DNA of 64,000 bases. Source: Ascarosepion bandense. Lineage: Eukaryota; Mollusca; Cephalopoda; Sepiida; Sepiidae. The translations under genes were made by a program, and so were the position numbers. Shown one piece after another: positions 1 through 10,660 of the stretch. The stretch lies in assembly GCA_037127315.1 (NCBI GenBank), contig JBBBDQ010000750.1:1581501-1645500 (forward strand), in the 5' to 3' direction. Below the pieces are notes generated by a model. It did no database searches, was not told the origin of the DNA, and was given only the letters and a program-made list of their open reading frames with translations. Position 1 is the stretch's first letter. Every line of letters begins with the position of its first letter.

Positions 1-260
1 ACAAGGAAACCAATTTATCGGATATAGACTACGGGCGGTCCCAGCGAGAGATGAGCGTTTGTGTAATAGATAACTCGACCTTTGATATCAAATGCTTTCC
101 GGTGACCTAAATTTTATCAGAAAAGGCACATGCTATTTTGAAATGGTTTCTATAATAGAAAAATGGAATGCGGCTGTTGTATGCTTAGGCAGAAATTAAT
201 TCATTCAGATAAGGTCTATTAACATTCAAAGGAAAAAAATTGAATGTCTGATCATATATA
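1..260. other. No recognised feature
   Basis: AT-rich sequence upstream of the first LINE copy. I see no gene, tRNA-like box or repeat shared with the rest of the window. Confidence 0.4.
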
Positions 261-1333
261 TTCTTCTTCTTCTATGCGACCATGGCTTTCCACGTTTCCC
301 TATCCCTGGTGGCTTTTAACACGCTTTCTCCTGTTACACCACGGAACCCCCGTTCTGCCATCCACCCCCTCAGGCCTGTTAAGTATGTTACACCCTGTTT
401 TCCTCTGTCTCTCCTTCCCTCTGTCTGACCTGTCAGTATCTGATTCTCCAAGTCCTCCTTCTTCATTGCATGTCCCAGGAAATTTAGCTGTCCCTTCCTG
501 ATGCTCAGTAATTAATTTCCTTTTCGTTTCTTTCCAAATCCTCATCATTGCTCACGTGCTCGATCCATGATATTCCGCAGTATCCTTCTGTAGAACCACA
601 TTTCACTTGCTTCAATTTGTTCCTTCATCTTCGATGAGATTGTCCAGCATTTACTGTCATATTTAAGAACTGACATCACATAGCAATCCAGAACGCTTCT
701 TTGTTTCTCGCGAAATTTTCCTGTCTCTTAATACTCTACTCAGCTTCTGGAATGCGTCCTTCGTCATGACCAATTTGCCTTCGGATATTCCTGCCGCACT
801 TTCCGTCTTCTGTTAGAAGACTTCCCAGGTATTTAAATTTTTGTACTTGCTTGATTTAGTCTCGCCCACCTGTATTTGGCATTTTGGGCTGCTATTTTTG
901 TTGATGACCATGCATTTGGTTTTCTGGCAGTTTATTTTTAGTCATTTCTTGTCACTCTCTTCAGCTACCTTCTGTAGGAGGTCTTGTGGTTTCCTTTCCG
1001 TGTGTGCTATCAGCACTGTATAATCTGCGTACCTTATGTTGTTCAAATTGTGGCCTCCCATGACGAATCCTAGCATAACTTCTAGGGTCTCCAGAATAGT
1101 TCTGCTGTACAAGCTGAATAGATCCGGTGAAAAGACACATCCTTGTTTTACGACCGTTTCTATATTTGTATATCTGCCGAATTCGTTACCTGTCCGTATG
1201 CAAGTGGTTCGCTGCCAGTAGAGATTCTTGATTATTCTTATGTCTTTTCCCACATATGTCCAGGTTGCTGAGCATTTCTATCAATTCTTTGTGGCGTACT
1301 TTGTCGAACACCTTCGCATAATCGATAAAACAT
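261..1333 (-). mobile_element. RTE-A LINE, 5'-truncated copy (partial RT and 3' region)
   Basis: This is the 3' part of a non-LTR retrotransposon on the minus strand. The 5' truncation at about 1333 falls at reverse-transcriptase motif A: the first readable codons spell CFIDYAKVFDKV. The conserved segments GNEFGRYTNIE, KQGCVFSPDLFSLYS and GGHNLNNIRYADY follow. The last is the YADD catalytic box with its second Asp changed to Tyr, and the frame is interrupted further on. The element then runs through the post-RT region (EDLENQILTG, RDRETWKAM) to a 3' tail of GAA repeats, seen as TTC repeats at 261-272 on the plus strand. The layout and the RT and post-RT motifs resemble the RTE/BovB group, which is known for short microsatellite-like tails rather than long poly(A). 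The clade is inferred without a tree. Other copies or pieces lie at 4806, 40590, 42610, 44290 and 45813. Confidence 0.8.
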
Positions 1334-1334
1334 G

Positions 1335-1365
<31 letters not shown>

Positions 1366-1934
1366 TATACTTTAGAATAATCAATATTTGATTAAAAAAC
1401 AATGAATTTTGACGATTTCACTTAAATTCTAAATATTATTGATGTCATCTAAATTTGTATTGTGAGAATCATTGTTAGTTTTTGTGTTTCAAAAATTGTT
1501 TGAGGAACAACACATTTTCCCTACGATAAAAAATCCTGTGTTATCCACACACACTGTTTGTTTTCCTGTCAAAGAATCAATTTCTTCTCTCATTTGAGGA
1601 ACTTTTGCTCAAAAATGATTAAAAAACAGTTTTATTCTTTTTATTTTTTTAAGTTTTACCCCTAACAAGAATTTCTAAAAGCGTATATAACTATCAGAAT
1701 ACAATTATTTTCTGGAACCTACTAGAACTTTCTAGAATTTTTTTTGAGCTTTTAAAAAATTTTTGCTACTTTCTAGAACCTGTTTTGTTTATTTGTAAGT
1801 GGGTATATTATGCTATAGCTAAAAGCAGTTAAATTGATAAAAGTAGACAAGTATTATTCAATTCCATCATTAACAAATTGAAAAATAAAACACCTGCAAG
1901 TTTTCAATTTTTGTTCGAACATTATTATACATTG
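1334..1934. repeat. Diffuse interspersed repeat related to 20630-21130
   Basis: A poly(A)/TA tract at 1335-1370 is followed by AT-rich sequence. The part from about 1600 to 1850, with repeated TTCTAGAA-type motifs and TTTGTTTATTTGTAAGTG, matches the reverse complement of about 20900-21130. It is an uncharacterised repeat family; no coding potential was seen. Confidence 0.45.
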
Positions 1935-2217
1935 GAGGCTCTTCGTGGTCGAGAGGTCTAAGACGTTGCCAGATCAAATGGTAGCTTCGCCTATGTAAAT
2001 AGGGGTCGCAGGTTCGAATCCGACCGAATGGCACACATTTTCGTAATAACAATTGTTCGTAAATGATCAGGCCGGTAGATATAAATATATATTACTGTTT
2101 AATTAAAAACAGAACATCTACTTAAATACGAGTATCGATAAAAAATAATATTGAAACAATTCATTTCAAATTGTCGGTTGCTTATAACCAAGTTTCGTTA
2201 AAATTCGTTAATTTCCG
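1935..2217 (+). mobile_element. SINE-1, full-length copy with class-II tRNA-like head
   Basis: A tRNA-like head at 1935-2030 has an A-box-like stretch (GTGGTCGAGAGG) and a near-perfect B box (GGTTCGAATCC) about 60 bp apart, room for a Leu/Ser-type long variable arm. The tRNA-unrelated body (AATCAGGCCGGTAGATAT-like, then CGAGTATCGATAAAAA) ends in GTTAATTTCC followed by a TA microsatellite. The same body recurs at 18608, 23021 (minus) and 23213, so this is a dispersed SINE and not a tRNA gene. RNA polymerase III transcription from the internal boxes is expected from the family type. Confidence 0.8.
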
Positions 2218-2640
2218 TATATATATATATATATATATATAACTGTATCATGAATGTAAGAACAAATAAATGAACTGTTAATTCGTCAAATATTACTGCT
2301 AATGATTTCCATATACTGACCAGCTCCGATACAAGCAATTTTCGACATACTGTTTTGAAAAGTAAATTCTTTGTAAAAAACCAAAGCACAAATCAAGAAG
2401 GATAAAATATGACGTCAACTTAAGCATTTAAAGCCATCAAATAATGTAAGACATACAAAAACTTATGAAAAAATAAAATTTTCAAAATCAACTTTCAAGA
2501 AGGTTCTTTTTAAAAAGAGTTTTTTTTCCCCATTACTTATTTTTTAAAGCTCATATTGACATTTTATTTGTGTGCAAAAATATTTCGAACGCTTTCAGTA
2601 AAATAAAATCTCCTTCAAGCTTTTAATATATTTATTTAGT
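2218..2640. other. TA microsatellite and featureless AT-rich sequence
   Basis: A short TA tract follows the SINE tail. The remainder is AT-rich with no recognised repeat or gene. Confidence 0.4.
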
Positions 2641-2659
2641 TTTTTCTTTTCATCATAAT

Positions 2660-3110
2660 CTCAACAAAAATGACAAGTATCTCTTCAGTGTTCACCCCTA
2701 CAACGAACAGAACAACAATGGTGGCAGTCGCCGCCACGGTAGTAGCCACAAAACCAACTGACATATTGCACAATCTGTTGCCTGAGACTTCTCAGATAGG
2801 AGTTTTGGCAGCAATGCCCGTGGTAGTTGCAGCCGTGGATGTGGCGGTGATGGTAGTGGTGATGAAAAGATTGGTAGGAAGGGTGGGGAAGGTGTGGTTC
2901 TGGGCGGTAACAGTGTGCTATATGGCGTCGCTGGTAATGCAGTTATCGAGGCGGGAAGGCCAAGCATGCATCAGACCAGGAACGGATTGGGCGTCGTAAC
3001 TTTTCAAGAATGCCACAAAGAAACATATATGACAACCGTAGCAGTCATCAAGCGAAGACAGGTCCCCGACTCTCCAGCGCCTCTACGAAATAAACTCTTT
3101 CTCTAAGTTA
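2660..3110 (+). other. Locally GC-rich Gly/Ser-coding stretch of unknown origin
   Basis: This stretch is clearly richer in GC than its surroundings. Two frames are open for about 70-110 codons. One, broken by stops near its start, reads as a Gly/Arg/Ser-rich protein (RGSCSRGCGGDGSGDE) and continues to a stop just before a CT microsatellite; the other gives a Val/Ala-rich peptide from an ATG at 2670. An AATAAA occurs near 3088. It could be a retroposed gene fragment or an exon, but I do not recognise a family and see no convincing splice signals. Confidence 0.25.
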
Positions 3111-3116
3111 GCGTTT

Positions 3117-3125
3117 CTCTCTCTC

Positions 3126-3165
<40 letters not shown>
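3117..3165. repeat. CT microsatellite
   Basis: Nearly pure CT dinucleotide tract, with further CT-rich sequence to about 3270. A separate TA tract of about 36 bp lies at 3445-3482. Confidence 0.9.
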
Positions 3166-3167
<2 letters not shown>

Positions 3168-3443
3168 ATCTTATTCTTTCCTTAAGACCCTTTCTCTTTC
3201 CTCTATAAAGAGTCTTCTTTTGCCTTCTTCTCTCTCCATCCTGTCGTCTCTTGGCTGTCTCTCTTACCGTCATCTCTTGGTGTATGTAATGTACTCACTT
3301 ATAAATACAGACAAATACCAGTATATTTTTTGTTTCTTTTTTTTTTGGAGAATGGGTAGTTGGGTAAGATGAGTGTACTGGGATGCATCATCAGTGATGC
3401 TGAAAAAATATGATCGCATCAATATATATTCAAAGGCATCTAC

Positions 3444-3484
<41 letters not shown>

Positions 3485-3632
3485 CTGTTCTGATAGCAGT
3501 ACGTAGATACATCAATAAGTGCGTAGCCTAATGATAAACATATTTTTAACACGATGCTAGTGCGTTTAAATTAATAGTGAATTTAAATCATATATCGCGC
3601 ATTATACAATGAAAACTTCAAATCAAGATTAA

Positions 3633-3919
3633 TCTATGTATATCGATTCGGAATGTGAAACTGAGAGCCGAGTTCGAATTTCACTTGACTTCGATGCATT
3701 CACTTACGTGCAAATAACCTTGAGAAATGTATTAATTTATCTCTTCTCCCTTTAGCTATGGGTTGAGTAACAGAACAGATTTGGTTCTATAGCCTTGGTA
3801 GGCAATTTGTTTATCGCAGAAAGAAATGGCAACCTATTGCGGGAAAATCTTCTGCCTAGTCAATCATTCTTCAAAAGAAACATGATCGCCCAACCATGTA
3901 TCACGTATGGCACTTAACT
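3633..3919 (+). mobile_element. SINE-3, diverged copy
   Basis: This copy of the 305-bp SINE-3 family has a degraded tRNA-like head that keeps the B box (GAGTTCGAATTTC). The conserved body follows: CATTCACTTACG, TATGGGTT, TTCTATAGCCTTGG, GCAACCTATTGCGGG. It ends with CACGTATGGCACTTAACT. A second 3' end of the same family lies directly downstream at 3956-3994, so two tails sit in tandem. Confidence 0.8.
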
Positions 3920-3955
3920 AAAAATATCAGCTGTGATTTTAGGTGAGGAAGCTGT

Positions 3956-3994
3956 GGCGAGACATGATCGTGTATCGCGTATGGTACTTAACTG
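3956..3994 (+). mobile_element. SINE-3, isolated 3' tail
   Basis: About 39 bp matching the SINE-3 terminus (GAGACATGATCG ... CTTAACTGACTG), 37 bp after the end of the preceding copy. Confidence 0.6.
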
Positions 3995-4279
3995 ACTGAT
4001 AAGCCTTTGACGAATTAATCCACTCTCGTCTTTAATATAAAAAAATGTGAATGATTTTTTACTTTCAAAAAGGAAATAAAAATAAAAAAAATCAAATTTC
4101 AATTTATATATATATATACGATCCAAGTTTAGGACATTGGCGATCATAGCATTCCGCTACGTCCTTTTTTGATATCTGTGAATCGTTATGAGTTCTTGGA
4201 AATAATAATTGTATTCGTTTTCCTATGCTTTCTCAAGGATTTAAAATTCAAAATCTTTCTTCTAAGCTGTTACCAACTT

Positions 4280-4470
4280 CACACCTGTGGAATTTCCTTC
4301 CGATTTTATTCCTCCCTGCTACCTAGAATCTTCACAGGTTAAAAAAAAAACGCCAATCGCCATCTTCTGTCTTCCTGAATCCTGTTCTTTTATTGTCCTC
4401 TTTTCTTGTGTCTACGTCTTCTCTTTCTTTCTTTCACCCAGTGTAACTATCCGCAAATTAGTGGCATTAT
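4280..4470 (+). mobile_element. LINE-B fragment, diverged
   Basis: Short matches to the C-terminal coding end of LINE-B: GTGGAATTTCCTTCC, then GCCATCTTCTGTCT and CTGAATCCTGTTCTTTT. A similar block occurs at 47410-47460. There is no intact frame. Confidence 0.45.
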
Positions 4471-4633
4471 TGTCTTGCTTGTGACAAAATTATTTTTAAA
4501 AAAGCCAGAGAGATAAGCACTTCTCGCTTGTAGAACTCAATTCCCGTCTCTTTTTTTTTCCCAGTTTAATTTAATTTTCAAAAATTTTAAATGTCTCATA
4601 CTCGCTATCGCATATGTTACTATTATAGTAGCC

Positions 4634-4832
4634 ATATATAGTATGGCCAGGAGATACCTGTAACTTGTTTCAGCAATTTACTAGCCTGCCACCAGATTCC
4701 CTGTCTTGCTGTAGTGTATTCTCTTTACAATAAACCTCTCTTCTTTCATCTACGCACGCGTTGCTGTTCTTTCACTCGAATACCACCTTGTCTGTTTGTA
4801 AACTCTTTAAAGGATACAACGCAAACTTATGC
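4634..4832 (+). repeat. LTR-like direct repeat, first copy
   Basis: A block beginning near CCAGGAGATACCTG carries a polyadenylation signal (CAATAAACC) and ends near GGATACAACG. It is repeated in the same orientation at 5470-5691 with only scattered differences. The two copies flank an RTE-A fragment, and this layout plus the AATAAA suggests LTRs of an otherwise lost element. A segmental duplication is an equally fair reading; no primer-binding site was identified. Confidence 0.45.
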
Positions 4833-5345
4833 AAATGGATGGTAAAACAGAGAGTTTTATATACTGTGTGTCGGTTCATCAAAGACACTGGAACATGTAA
4901 TGTGTTATTTATGCTCAGAAAGATATCAGAAAGTGCAATACAAATGCAAAAAGATGCATACCTATGTTTTATAGATTATTTAAAGGCATTCAATAAATAC
5001 ACCATAAAGATCTGTTGGAACTCCTTAGCAATCTTGATATATTTGAGAAAGATATAAGAATAATCAAGAAACTATACTAGCAGCAAACTGCCTGCATATG
5101 GATAAAAGATGAGTTCAGCAGATATACGAAAGAGGAAAGGGGTGTACGACAAGGATAGGTCTTCTCACCAGACTTATTTAACCTATATAGTATGGCAATT
5201 CTGAGAGAATTAGAAGTTCTACAAAGATTCATTATTGACAGCCACAATCTTAAAAACACATGTAACGTTACAATTAGGTCACATTTAAATACACAAGGAT
5301 ACCTACCAAACTCTATCTGCAACATACTCATCAATAATACGAATA
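4833..5345 (+). pseudogene. RTE-A LINE reverse transcriptase fragment
   Basis: The central RT domain of the RTE-A LINE lies on the plus strand. Readable motifs are FIKDTGTCNVLFMLRKISE (fingers region), then LCFIDYLKAFNK, which is motif A with its catalytic Asp kept. After a frame break come QQTACIW, then RGVRQG with a stop, then VFSPDLFNLYS. The YADD region is lost, because the sequence degenerates after about 5270. The piece lacks the endonuclease and the 3' end. It lies between two near-identical direct repeats (4634-4832 and 5470-5691) and cannot encode an active enzyme. Confidence 0.8.
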
Positions 5346-5469
5346 CCTAGATTGACATATCGAAGACAAGTGGTATAGACAAAAACAGCAAACAACCTAT
5401 CTAAGAAACTGTTTTAATGGAATGTCCCACACTCTCCATTGCTTATGTGAACTGACTATATTAATAGGC

Positions 5470-5691
5470 ATATATAGTGAACCCAGGAGATACCTGTGAC
5501 TTGCTTCAGCAATTACTAGCCTCTCACCAGATTCCCTGTCTTGCCGTAGTGTATTCTCTTTACAATAAACCTCTCTTCTTTTATCTACGCACGTGTTGCT
5601 GTTCTTTCACTCAAGTACCACCTTGTCTGTTTGTAACTTATTTAGAGGGTGCAACAAAGTTTGTAACTTATTTAGAGGATACAACAAAACC
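5470..5691 (+). repeat. LTR-like direct repeat, second copy
   Basis: Matches 4634-4832, including the CAATAAACC signal. Its distal part carries a short internal tandem duplication (GTTTGTAACTTATTTAGAGG appears twice, at about 5628 and 5660) that the first copy lacks. Confidence 0.45.
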
Positions 5692-5883
5692 AATAGCCAT
5701 CTTTAGTCATCTTAAACCCTGTTCTTTCATTGTCATCTTTCCTTAATAATGTTTTTTCTCTTATTCGTTCATACTCACTAAATCTTTACGTCTTAGTGAT
5801 TTATTGAGTTTAATTGAGCGAAATGATTAAAAATATATTATTCAAATCATTGAACAACTGTGAAAAGAAATGTAAAAAACAAT

Positions 5884-6080
5884 TGGCTGAGTGGTTATAG
5901 CGTAAGCGTTTCAAACGTGATACCCCTGTTCGGGATTTGAACCATAATTAAGAAATGTCCTCTTGTTGGTTGATTTTTACTCTGTAAATGAAATTCTGGA
6001 GACAAAACTGTTCTGAAGCCGTCGATGTTTGAGCCAGTACGAATTCTCATGTTTACACTTAGGGATTCTTTAGCCATCGT
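5884..6080 (+). mobile_element. Possible tRNA-derived SINE head
   Basis: GGCTGAGTGGTTATAGCG resembles a Leu/Ser-type A box, and CTGTTCGGGATTTG could be a decayed B box about 45 bp downstream. This is a single copy in the window, so the assignment is weak. Confidence 0.3.
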
Positions 6081-6228
6081 TGTCGATCTATCTACACTCC
6101 CATGGAAATTAAATGAAGCAAATGCTTTAGTTTCCTTTTCTTATACGGTTAAACTTAAAACAAATGGAGTGACAGTGCGTAATCGATTTCTCTAGGTAAT
6201 TTGCAGTGGTGGGCAGTAATATGAATCT

Positions 6229-6970
6229 ACTAGCAGTATAACCCGGCGTTGCTCGGGTCTAATGAAAGCTTTAAAACTAATCCATGGTCCTGAAGCTCAG
6301 ACTCTTTGGATATTGGCACGAAAGACTAAAAACAATAGCTGTTTCCAGTTAAAGCGAAACCGTAGACTGAAAGAAAAATGAATGGATGTAAGTCAAATTT
6401 TGATTTCCTGGTATAAATATGAAATAAGTTTTTTCGTCGTAAACTGAATTTTGAAGGCTAAATAAGTCCTCTGAGTAAATGGTATCATGGCTGAGACTAA
6501 GAACTACAATTATGTCTACTTAGAAGCAAAAAACTAAACTAACCTGAAGCAAAAACTAAACTAAAAGGGTTGAAAAAAATACAGACATACAGGCAGATAA
6601 ACAGACACACACACAAACATCTTGTCTTTTATATATATACATATTATCGATTTTCTGCACTATTGTAAAAACTGCAACCTTGAAACTTCTGAATTTCGTT
6701 TCTTATGTCTTTGTCTATGAGTGTATCAAATTTGATTAAAATCGGACCACTCCTTCTATAACCCGATATTTTCGATTATCGATTTTCGATATTTATCGGG
6801 GGTATCTCGACACAAAACCCAGTTAAGAACACTCGCAGACGCTTATAGTACAACTGTGTAAATTTTCAAGAAAATCGGTTCAGCCGTTTCGGAGTCTATA
6901 GGTAACGGACACACACACACACACAGACACGCACACATAGATAAAGTTACATTTATAAATAAGTTTAGAT
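6229..6970 (+). mobile_element. CG-repeat, composite element opening with CCCGGCGTTGCTCGGG
   Basis: Starts ACTAGCAGTATAACCCGGCG and ends CATTTATAAATAAGTTTAGAT. A first module ends in a CAGACAGATAAACAGACACA-type tail and a short TA tract. A second module follows (ATTATCGATTTTCTGCAC ... AAAATCGGTTCAGCCGTTTC), ending in a CA/GACA tail. The same two modules in the same order occur at 16376-16914 and 57334-57855, so the composite is the mobile unit. The tails resemble those of RTE-type nonautonomous elements in invertebrates (general family knowledge). This copy is the longest of the three. Confidence 0.7.
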
Positions 6971-6985
6971 TTTCAGGGTGTATGA

Positions 6986-7265
6986 TTGCATCAGATTTTT
7001 ATCATGCCCAGACACTATTGTCTCGATTATCGATTAGTTGTCAAATGGCCATTGTCTGCGATGAACGTTATTCCAAGGAAGGGTACGAAAATTGTAACGC
7101 TGCACGACCACACTGGCAAGTCTTATAGAGAGATCGCCGATATTGTTAGTGCCAGTCTTTCAACTGTCAGGCGTGTTATCACCAAACAAACCAGATCTAT
7201 CTTAAAGGAAAGAGAACGCCAACAGACGACGTCTACGTGATCAGGGAAAGTGTGAAAGATTGTAA
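6986..7265 (+). pseudogene. Tc1-like transposase N-terminal fragment
   Basis: About 70 codons of a Tc1/mariner-superfamily DNA-binding domain are readable. The key match is HTGKSYREIADIVSASLST, the first helix-turn-helix of Tc1-like transposases, followed by VRRVITK and a stop at about 7240. The DDE catalytic domain is absent, and no terminal inverted repeats were found close by. Non-functional remnant. Confidence 0.7.
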
Positions 7266-7399
7266 GAAGACATGATTAGTTTTGTTTCAGTTAATTTTCA
7301 CAAGGGTGTAGATATTGTGTATCAATAAATACACCCATCTCCAGCAACCTGGATACTGGTGTAGATGTATCACAATTAAATTTTTGGAAAAATCTGACG

Positions 7400-7680
7400 C
7401 AGGTGGCTGGCAGAATTATCGCAATAGGGTGTCACTAATGAACATAATTTAAAAAACATACTCATTATTCGCTACTAATTTACTCCCAAAGTAGAAAGAA
7501 TAAATGTCAGAGTTGAACATAAAACAAAAACGCCAATTATTTTACTAATCAAATATTGATCCTCCACAAGTGGATGTACGGCTGGTGTAATAATTACTGG
7601 AATGGAAAATGAAACCGACACGCCGTGTTCAAATTCCGCCTGTGTTTATTTTTGGCCTCTTTAAAAATCAATTTCTTCTT
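7400..7680. mobile_element. Decayed repeat pieces, including a SINE-like B box and Rep-C edge
   Basis: GGTGGCTGGCAGAATTATCGC at 7403 and CACGCCGTGTTCAAATTCC at 7619 look like the separated head and B box of a tRNA-derived SINE. Both are single, decayed matches. Confidence 0.3.
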
Positions 7681-7689
7681 TAAATCTGT

Positions 7690-7890
7690 ATGCAAAATAG
7701 TTGTTCAGAATTTCGTCTTGGACATGACGATGAACTAAAACAAGACCTCTGATTGGGAGATTAGAGGTTTGGGGAGTGTCAGACCACCTCTTAAGCGTTG
7801 TTTTTCCCAGATTCACCCTGACCCGGGGAGATAGCAGCTGTTAGTGTCCTGGCTATGGGCAAATACTGACTCTCCACCAAACAAAAATTA
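7690..7890 (-). repeat. Rep-C fragment (minus)
   Basis: The reverse complement matches the conserved end of Rep-C (GCCCATAGC, CCGGGTCAGGGTGAA, TCCCAATCAGAGG, CATGTCC) found at 46850-46990, 47140-47255 and 51720-51785. Confidence 0.55.
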
Positions 7891-8012
7891 ACAGTCCATT
7901 TTTATAATAAAATGATCAACAATACATATTTATAGCAAAATGATAATCAATGCAACACTAAAAAATATAGAAAAAATACATTTTATTATAGAATTACCAT
8001 TTAAAATCTACA

Positions 8013-8049
<37 letters not shown>

Positions 8050-8130
8050 GAAAACATAATTTTACCCTGAAAGTATAAAATTGTGTTCCAAAATATATTT
8101 AGTTGAAACCATAAATCTAAAACATCATCC

Positions 8131-9352
8131 AATAAGTCCTGGGCCTGACATATATATGGCGCTATTAATAACAAAACCATATAATTTTTATGAAGTACTA
8201 ACCTTCAAATGGCACGTGAGAAAATTTGGGCCCAATCGGATTATTAGTTTACAAATTACAGTTATTTAAGTTGAACATTTTCAAAACAATGTAAAAATCT
8301 AAATTTCATGTGTTGATAAAGTATTGCTTTCTGATTGGAAAAATACTCTTCATGCAAAACCACGGTTTGATAAGTGTTAAGAGGTGGTATGCTGACTTTA
8401 AACGCGGTCGTAAAGATACAAATAATGCTAAACGCTCAGCTCGCTCAAAATCGGCAATTGTCCCGGAAAACACCAAAAAATGCACAAACTCGTTTTTGCC
8501 GATTGTAAATTGAAGTTGCGTGAGATAGCAGAGAAGCTGAACATATCAGAAGGCAGTGTATTCACCATTTTGCATGAACATTTGTCAATGAGAAAGCTTT
8601 GATCAAAGTGGGTGCCACGTTGGCTCATAATCGATAAAAAACAACGTGTCGATGATTCAGAGCGTTGTTTGCAACTATTTCAACACAACAAGATTTTGCA
8701 TAAATATATGGCAGTGGATGAAACGTAGATCCACCACTTTACTGTGGAGACAAATCGGCACTCAGCTGAGTGAAAAGCAACAGATGAAAGCCGTCCAAAG
8801 CAACCAAAGACTCAAACATCAGCAAGCAAGGTTTTGCCCTCCGTATTTTGGAATGGGCAAAGTGTTTTCTTCATCAATTACCTTGAGAAAGGAAGAACCA
8901 TCAATAGCTACTATTATATAGCATTATTGGTGTGTTTGAAGGAAGAAATCACCAAAAAAACTGCTACAAATGAAGAAGAAAAACGTGTTCTTTCACCAAG
9001 ACAACAAACCGTCTCACAATTCGATCACAACGATAGTAAAACTACACGAATTACACTTCGAATTGCTTCCGTATCCACTCTATTCTTCAGATCTAGCCCC
9101 CAGCGACTGCTGGCTATTTGCAGACCTCAAAAGAATGCTCCAGGGAAAGAGATTTGACTCCAATGAAGAAGTGATATCAGAAACTGAGGCGTATTTTGAA
9201 GTCAAAGACAAATCATTCTACACAAAAAAGGCGTCGAATTGTTAGAGAAGCGTTGGAATCAGTGTATCACCATAGAAAGAGACTATGTTGATAAATAATG
9301 TTGAATTTTGCCTAAAAGTCGTTGTTTTATTAGTTAGGTCCATGATTTATTT
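8131..9352 (+). mobile_element. Mariner transposon, full-span but decayed
   Basis: Imperfect terminal inverted repeats are visible: GTCCTGGGCCTGACA near 8137 against the reverse complement of TTAGGTCCATGA near 9334. The span of about 1.2 kb is typical for mariner. The interior carries the transposase pseudogene described separately. Confidence 0.65.
8310..9300 (+). pseudogene. Mariner D34D transposase pseudogene
   Basis: DNA cut-and-paste transposase of the mariner family, readable across at least three frames. The N-terminus is partly deleted (KRWYADFKRGR), and the frame shifts near 8470. Then come KLREIAEKLNISEGSVFTIL (helix-turn-helix), SKWVPR and MAVDET, which holds the first catalytic Asp, directly followed by a stop. 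The frame shifts again near 8970. The end reads FFHQDNKPSHNSI (second Asp), SSDLAPSDCWLFADLKRML (third Asp) and ISETEAYFEVKDKSFY. The spacing between second and third Asp counts as D34D, the mariner signature. All three catalytic Asp are kept, but at least two frameshifts, several stops and the N-terminal deletion make it non-functional. Confidence 0.85.
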
Positions 9353-9511
9353 GGTGACGTGTTACATACGTTCGACATTTGTAGATTAAATAAAGGAGCA
9401 TTCAGTCTGTCTTTGCTGCAAATATTTTCATTAAACATACTTTGATGAGCTTTTTTTCTTGATCCTACGTCCACGTAAATTTAAGCGGGCTACTAGATTG
9501 ACATCTAGATC

Positions 9512-9754
9512 CCACCCTTTTACCACTGAAATAGTTAAATGCAACTGTACCTTTTACTCGAACAGTTTCTTTTCTCGCATTTCTCGCCTGTAGAACTCCT
9601 TTCCGTTTACTTACATCCCTGATAGCTACAATCGACAAAAACTTAAACGCAATGTCAATTGCCATCTTCTTTTTGAGTCCCATTCATCTTTTATCCCTTC
9701 TTCAATACCCACTGTACGCACTAGGGGCGGTCCCGCCTGGCTTGGGGTGAAATG
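9512..9754 (+). mobile_element. LINE-B 3' end
   Basis: The C-terminal coding tail is readable (SHPFTTEIVKCNCTFYSNSFFSR), then the untranslated 3' end with the family terminus CTTGGGGTGAAATGATTT. About sixteen LINE-B tails occur in this window, on both strands. The tail motif is shared with CR1/Jockey-type LINE C-termini by memory, so clade assignment is tentative. Confidence 0.7.
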
Positions 9755-9807
9755 ATTTTTAAAAACATAGTTTGATTTCGGCATTAAATTATCTATAGAG
9801 GTGTTGA

Positions 9808-10110
9808 TATGTCGTTGTGGTACAATGGATATCGGTTCGGAACGACAAATTGGGGAGCCGAGTTCGAATTTCAGTTGAATCCCTTGCATTCATTACGCAC
9901 AAATACACTTTGGAAATGTATTAATCCGTCTCTTCCCTCCAGTTATGGGTTAAATAATAGGAGAGATTGGGTTCTATAGCCTTGGATGTCAGCCAGTCTA
10001 CCGCAGAAAGTAATGGCAACCTACTGCGGGATAATCTTCTGCCAAGTCAGTCATGTCTCTTCTGAGACATGATCGCCCAAAGTGTGTATCACGTATGGCA
10101 CTTAACAGAC
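9808..10110 (+). mobile_element. SINE-3, full-length copy
   Basis: tRNA-like head GTTGTGGTACAATGGATATCGG with a B box (GAGTTCGAATTTC), the complete conserved body, a hairpin CATGTCTC-TTCT-GAGACATG near the 3' end, and the terminus CACGTATGGCACTTAAC. The preceding 9755-9806 looks like the reverse-oriented edge of a Rep-C repeat (AGAGGTGTTGATATG), so the SINE probably inserted there. Confidence 0.85.
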
Positions 10111-10131
10111 TTCATTACTTATAAGTAAAAT

Positions 10132-10660
10132 CACGACTGGAGTAAGATAGAGATATTTTTGGCCTGGCTATATGGTCGGGAAAACCCACATTAAAAAGAC
10201 ATTATGTCACATCTCGCCTTACGTGGGAAGGTGGGTAAATACCGCCGCAGTCGGCATTTGCCTCTGCTACTATGACATTGTCAGCACTCTGCCTTCGGGT
10301 GGAGAGCGCTCTCTGCTTTCGAGCACACAGCACTAACCCAGTCGTGGTTCCGCCAAAGGGTAAATTCACAACTGGGGAAAGATGGACAAATATTTTTAGC
10401 CTGGCTATATGGCCGGGAAGATCCATATTAATAAAACCTCGTGTCACATCTCACCCTTAAGTGGAAAGGTGGGTAAATACCGTTGCAGTTAGCATTTGCT
10501 ACTACACTGCCAGCTCTCTACCTTCGGGCAGAAAGCACTAACCCAATCGTGGTTCCGCCGTAGGGTAGCATCACGACTGGGGAAAGATAGACAGTTATTT
10601 TTGACCTGGCTATATGGCCGGGAAGACCCACATTAAAAAGACTTGTGTCACATTTCGTTG
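10132..10660 (+). repeat. Tandem repeat, about 2.4 units of 200-235 bp
   Basis: Three successive blocks share CACGACTGGGGAAAGAT, GCCTGGCTATATGGCCGGGA, TGTCACATCTCRCCTTA, GGTGGGTAAATACCG and TCGTGGTTCCGCC. Units start near 10132, 10369 and 10571. The first carries an extra GAGCGCTC palindrome and the third is cut short. It runs straight into the LTR-like repeat at 10660. I do not recognise the family; no hammerhead core was found in it. Confidence 0.7.

Noticed and set aside
1935..2030. Functional tRNA-Leu or tRNA-Ser gene
   Set aside because: The tRNA-like part continues into a conserved body found at other sites, and the acceptor ends do not pair well, so it is a SINE head.
10132..10660. 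Second retrozyme family
   Set aside because: The tandem layout fits, but no CTGATGA/GAAA core was found on either strand.
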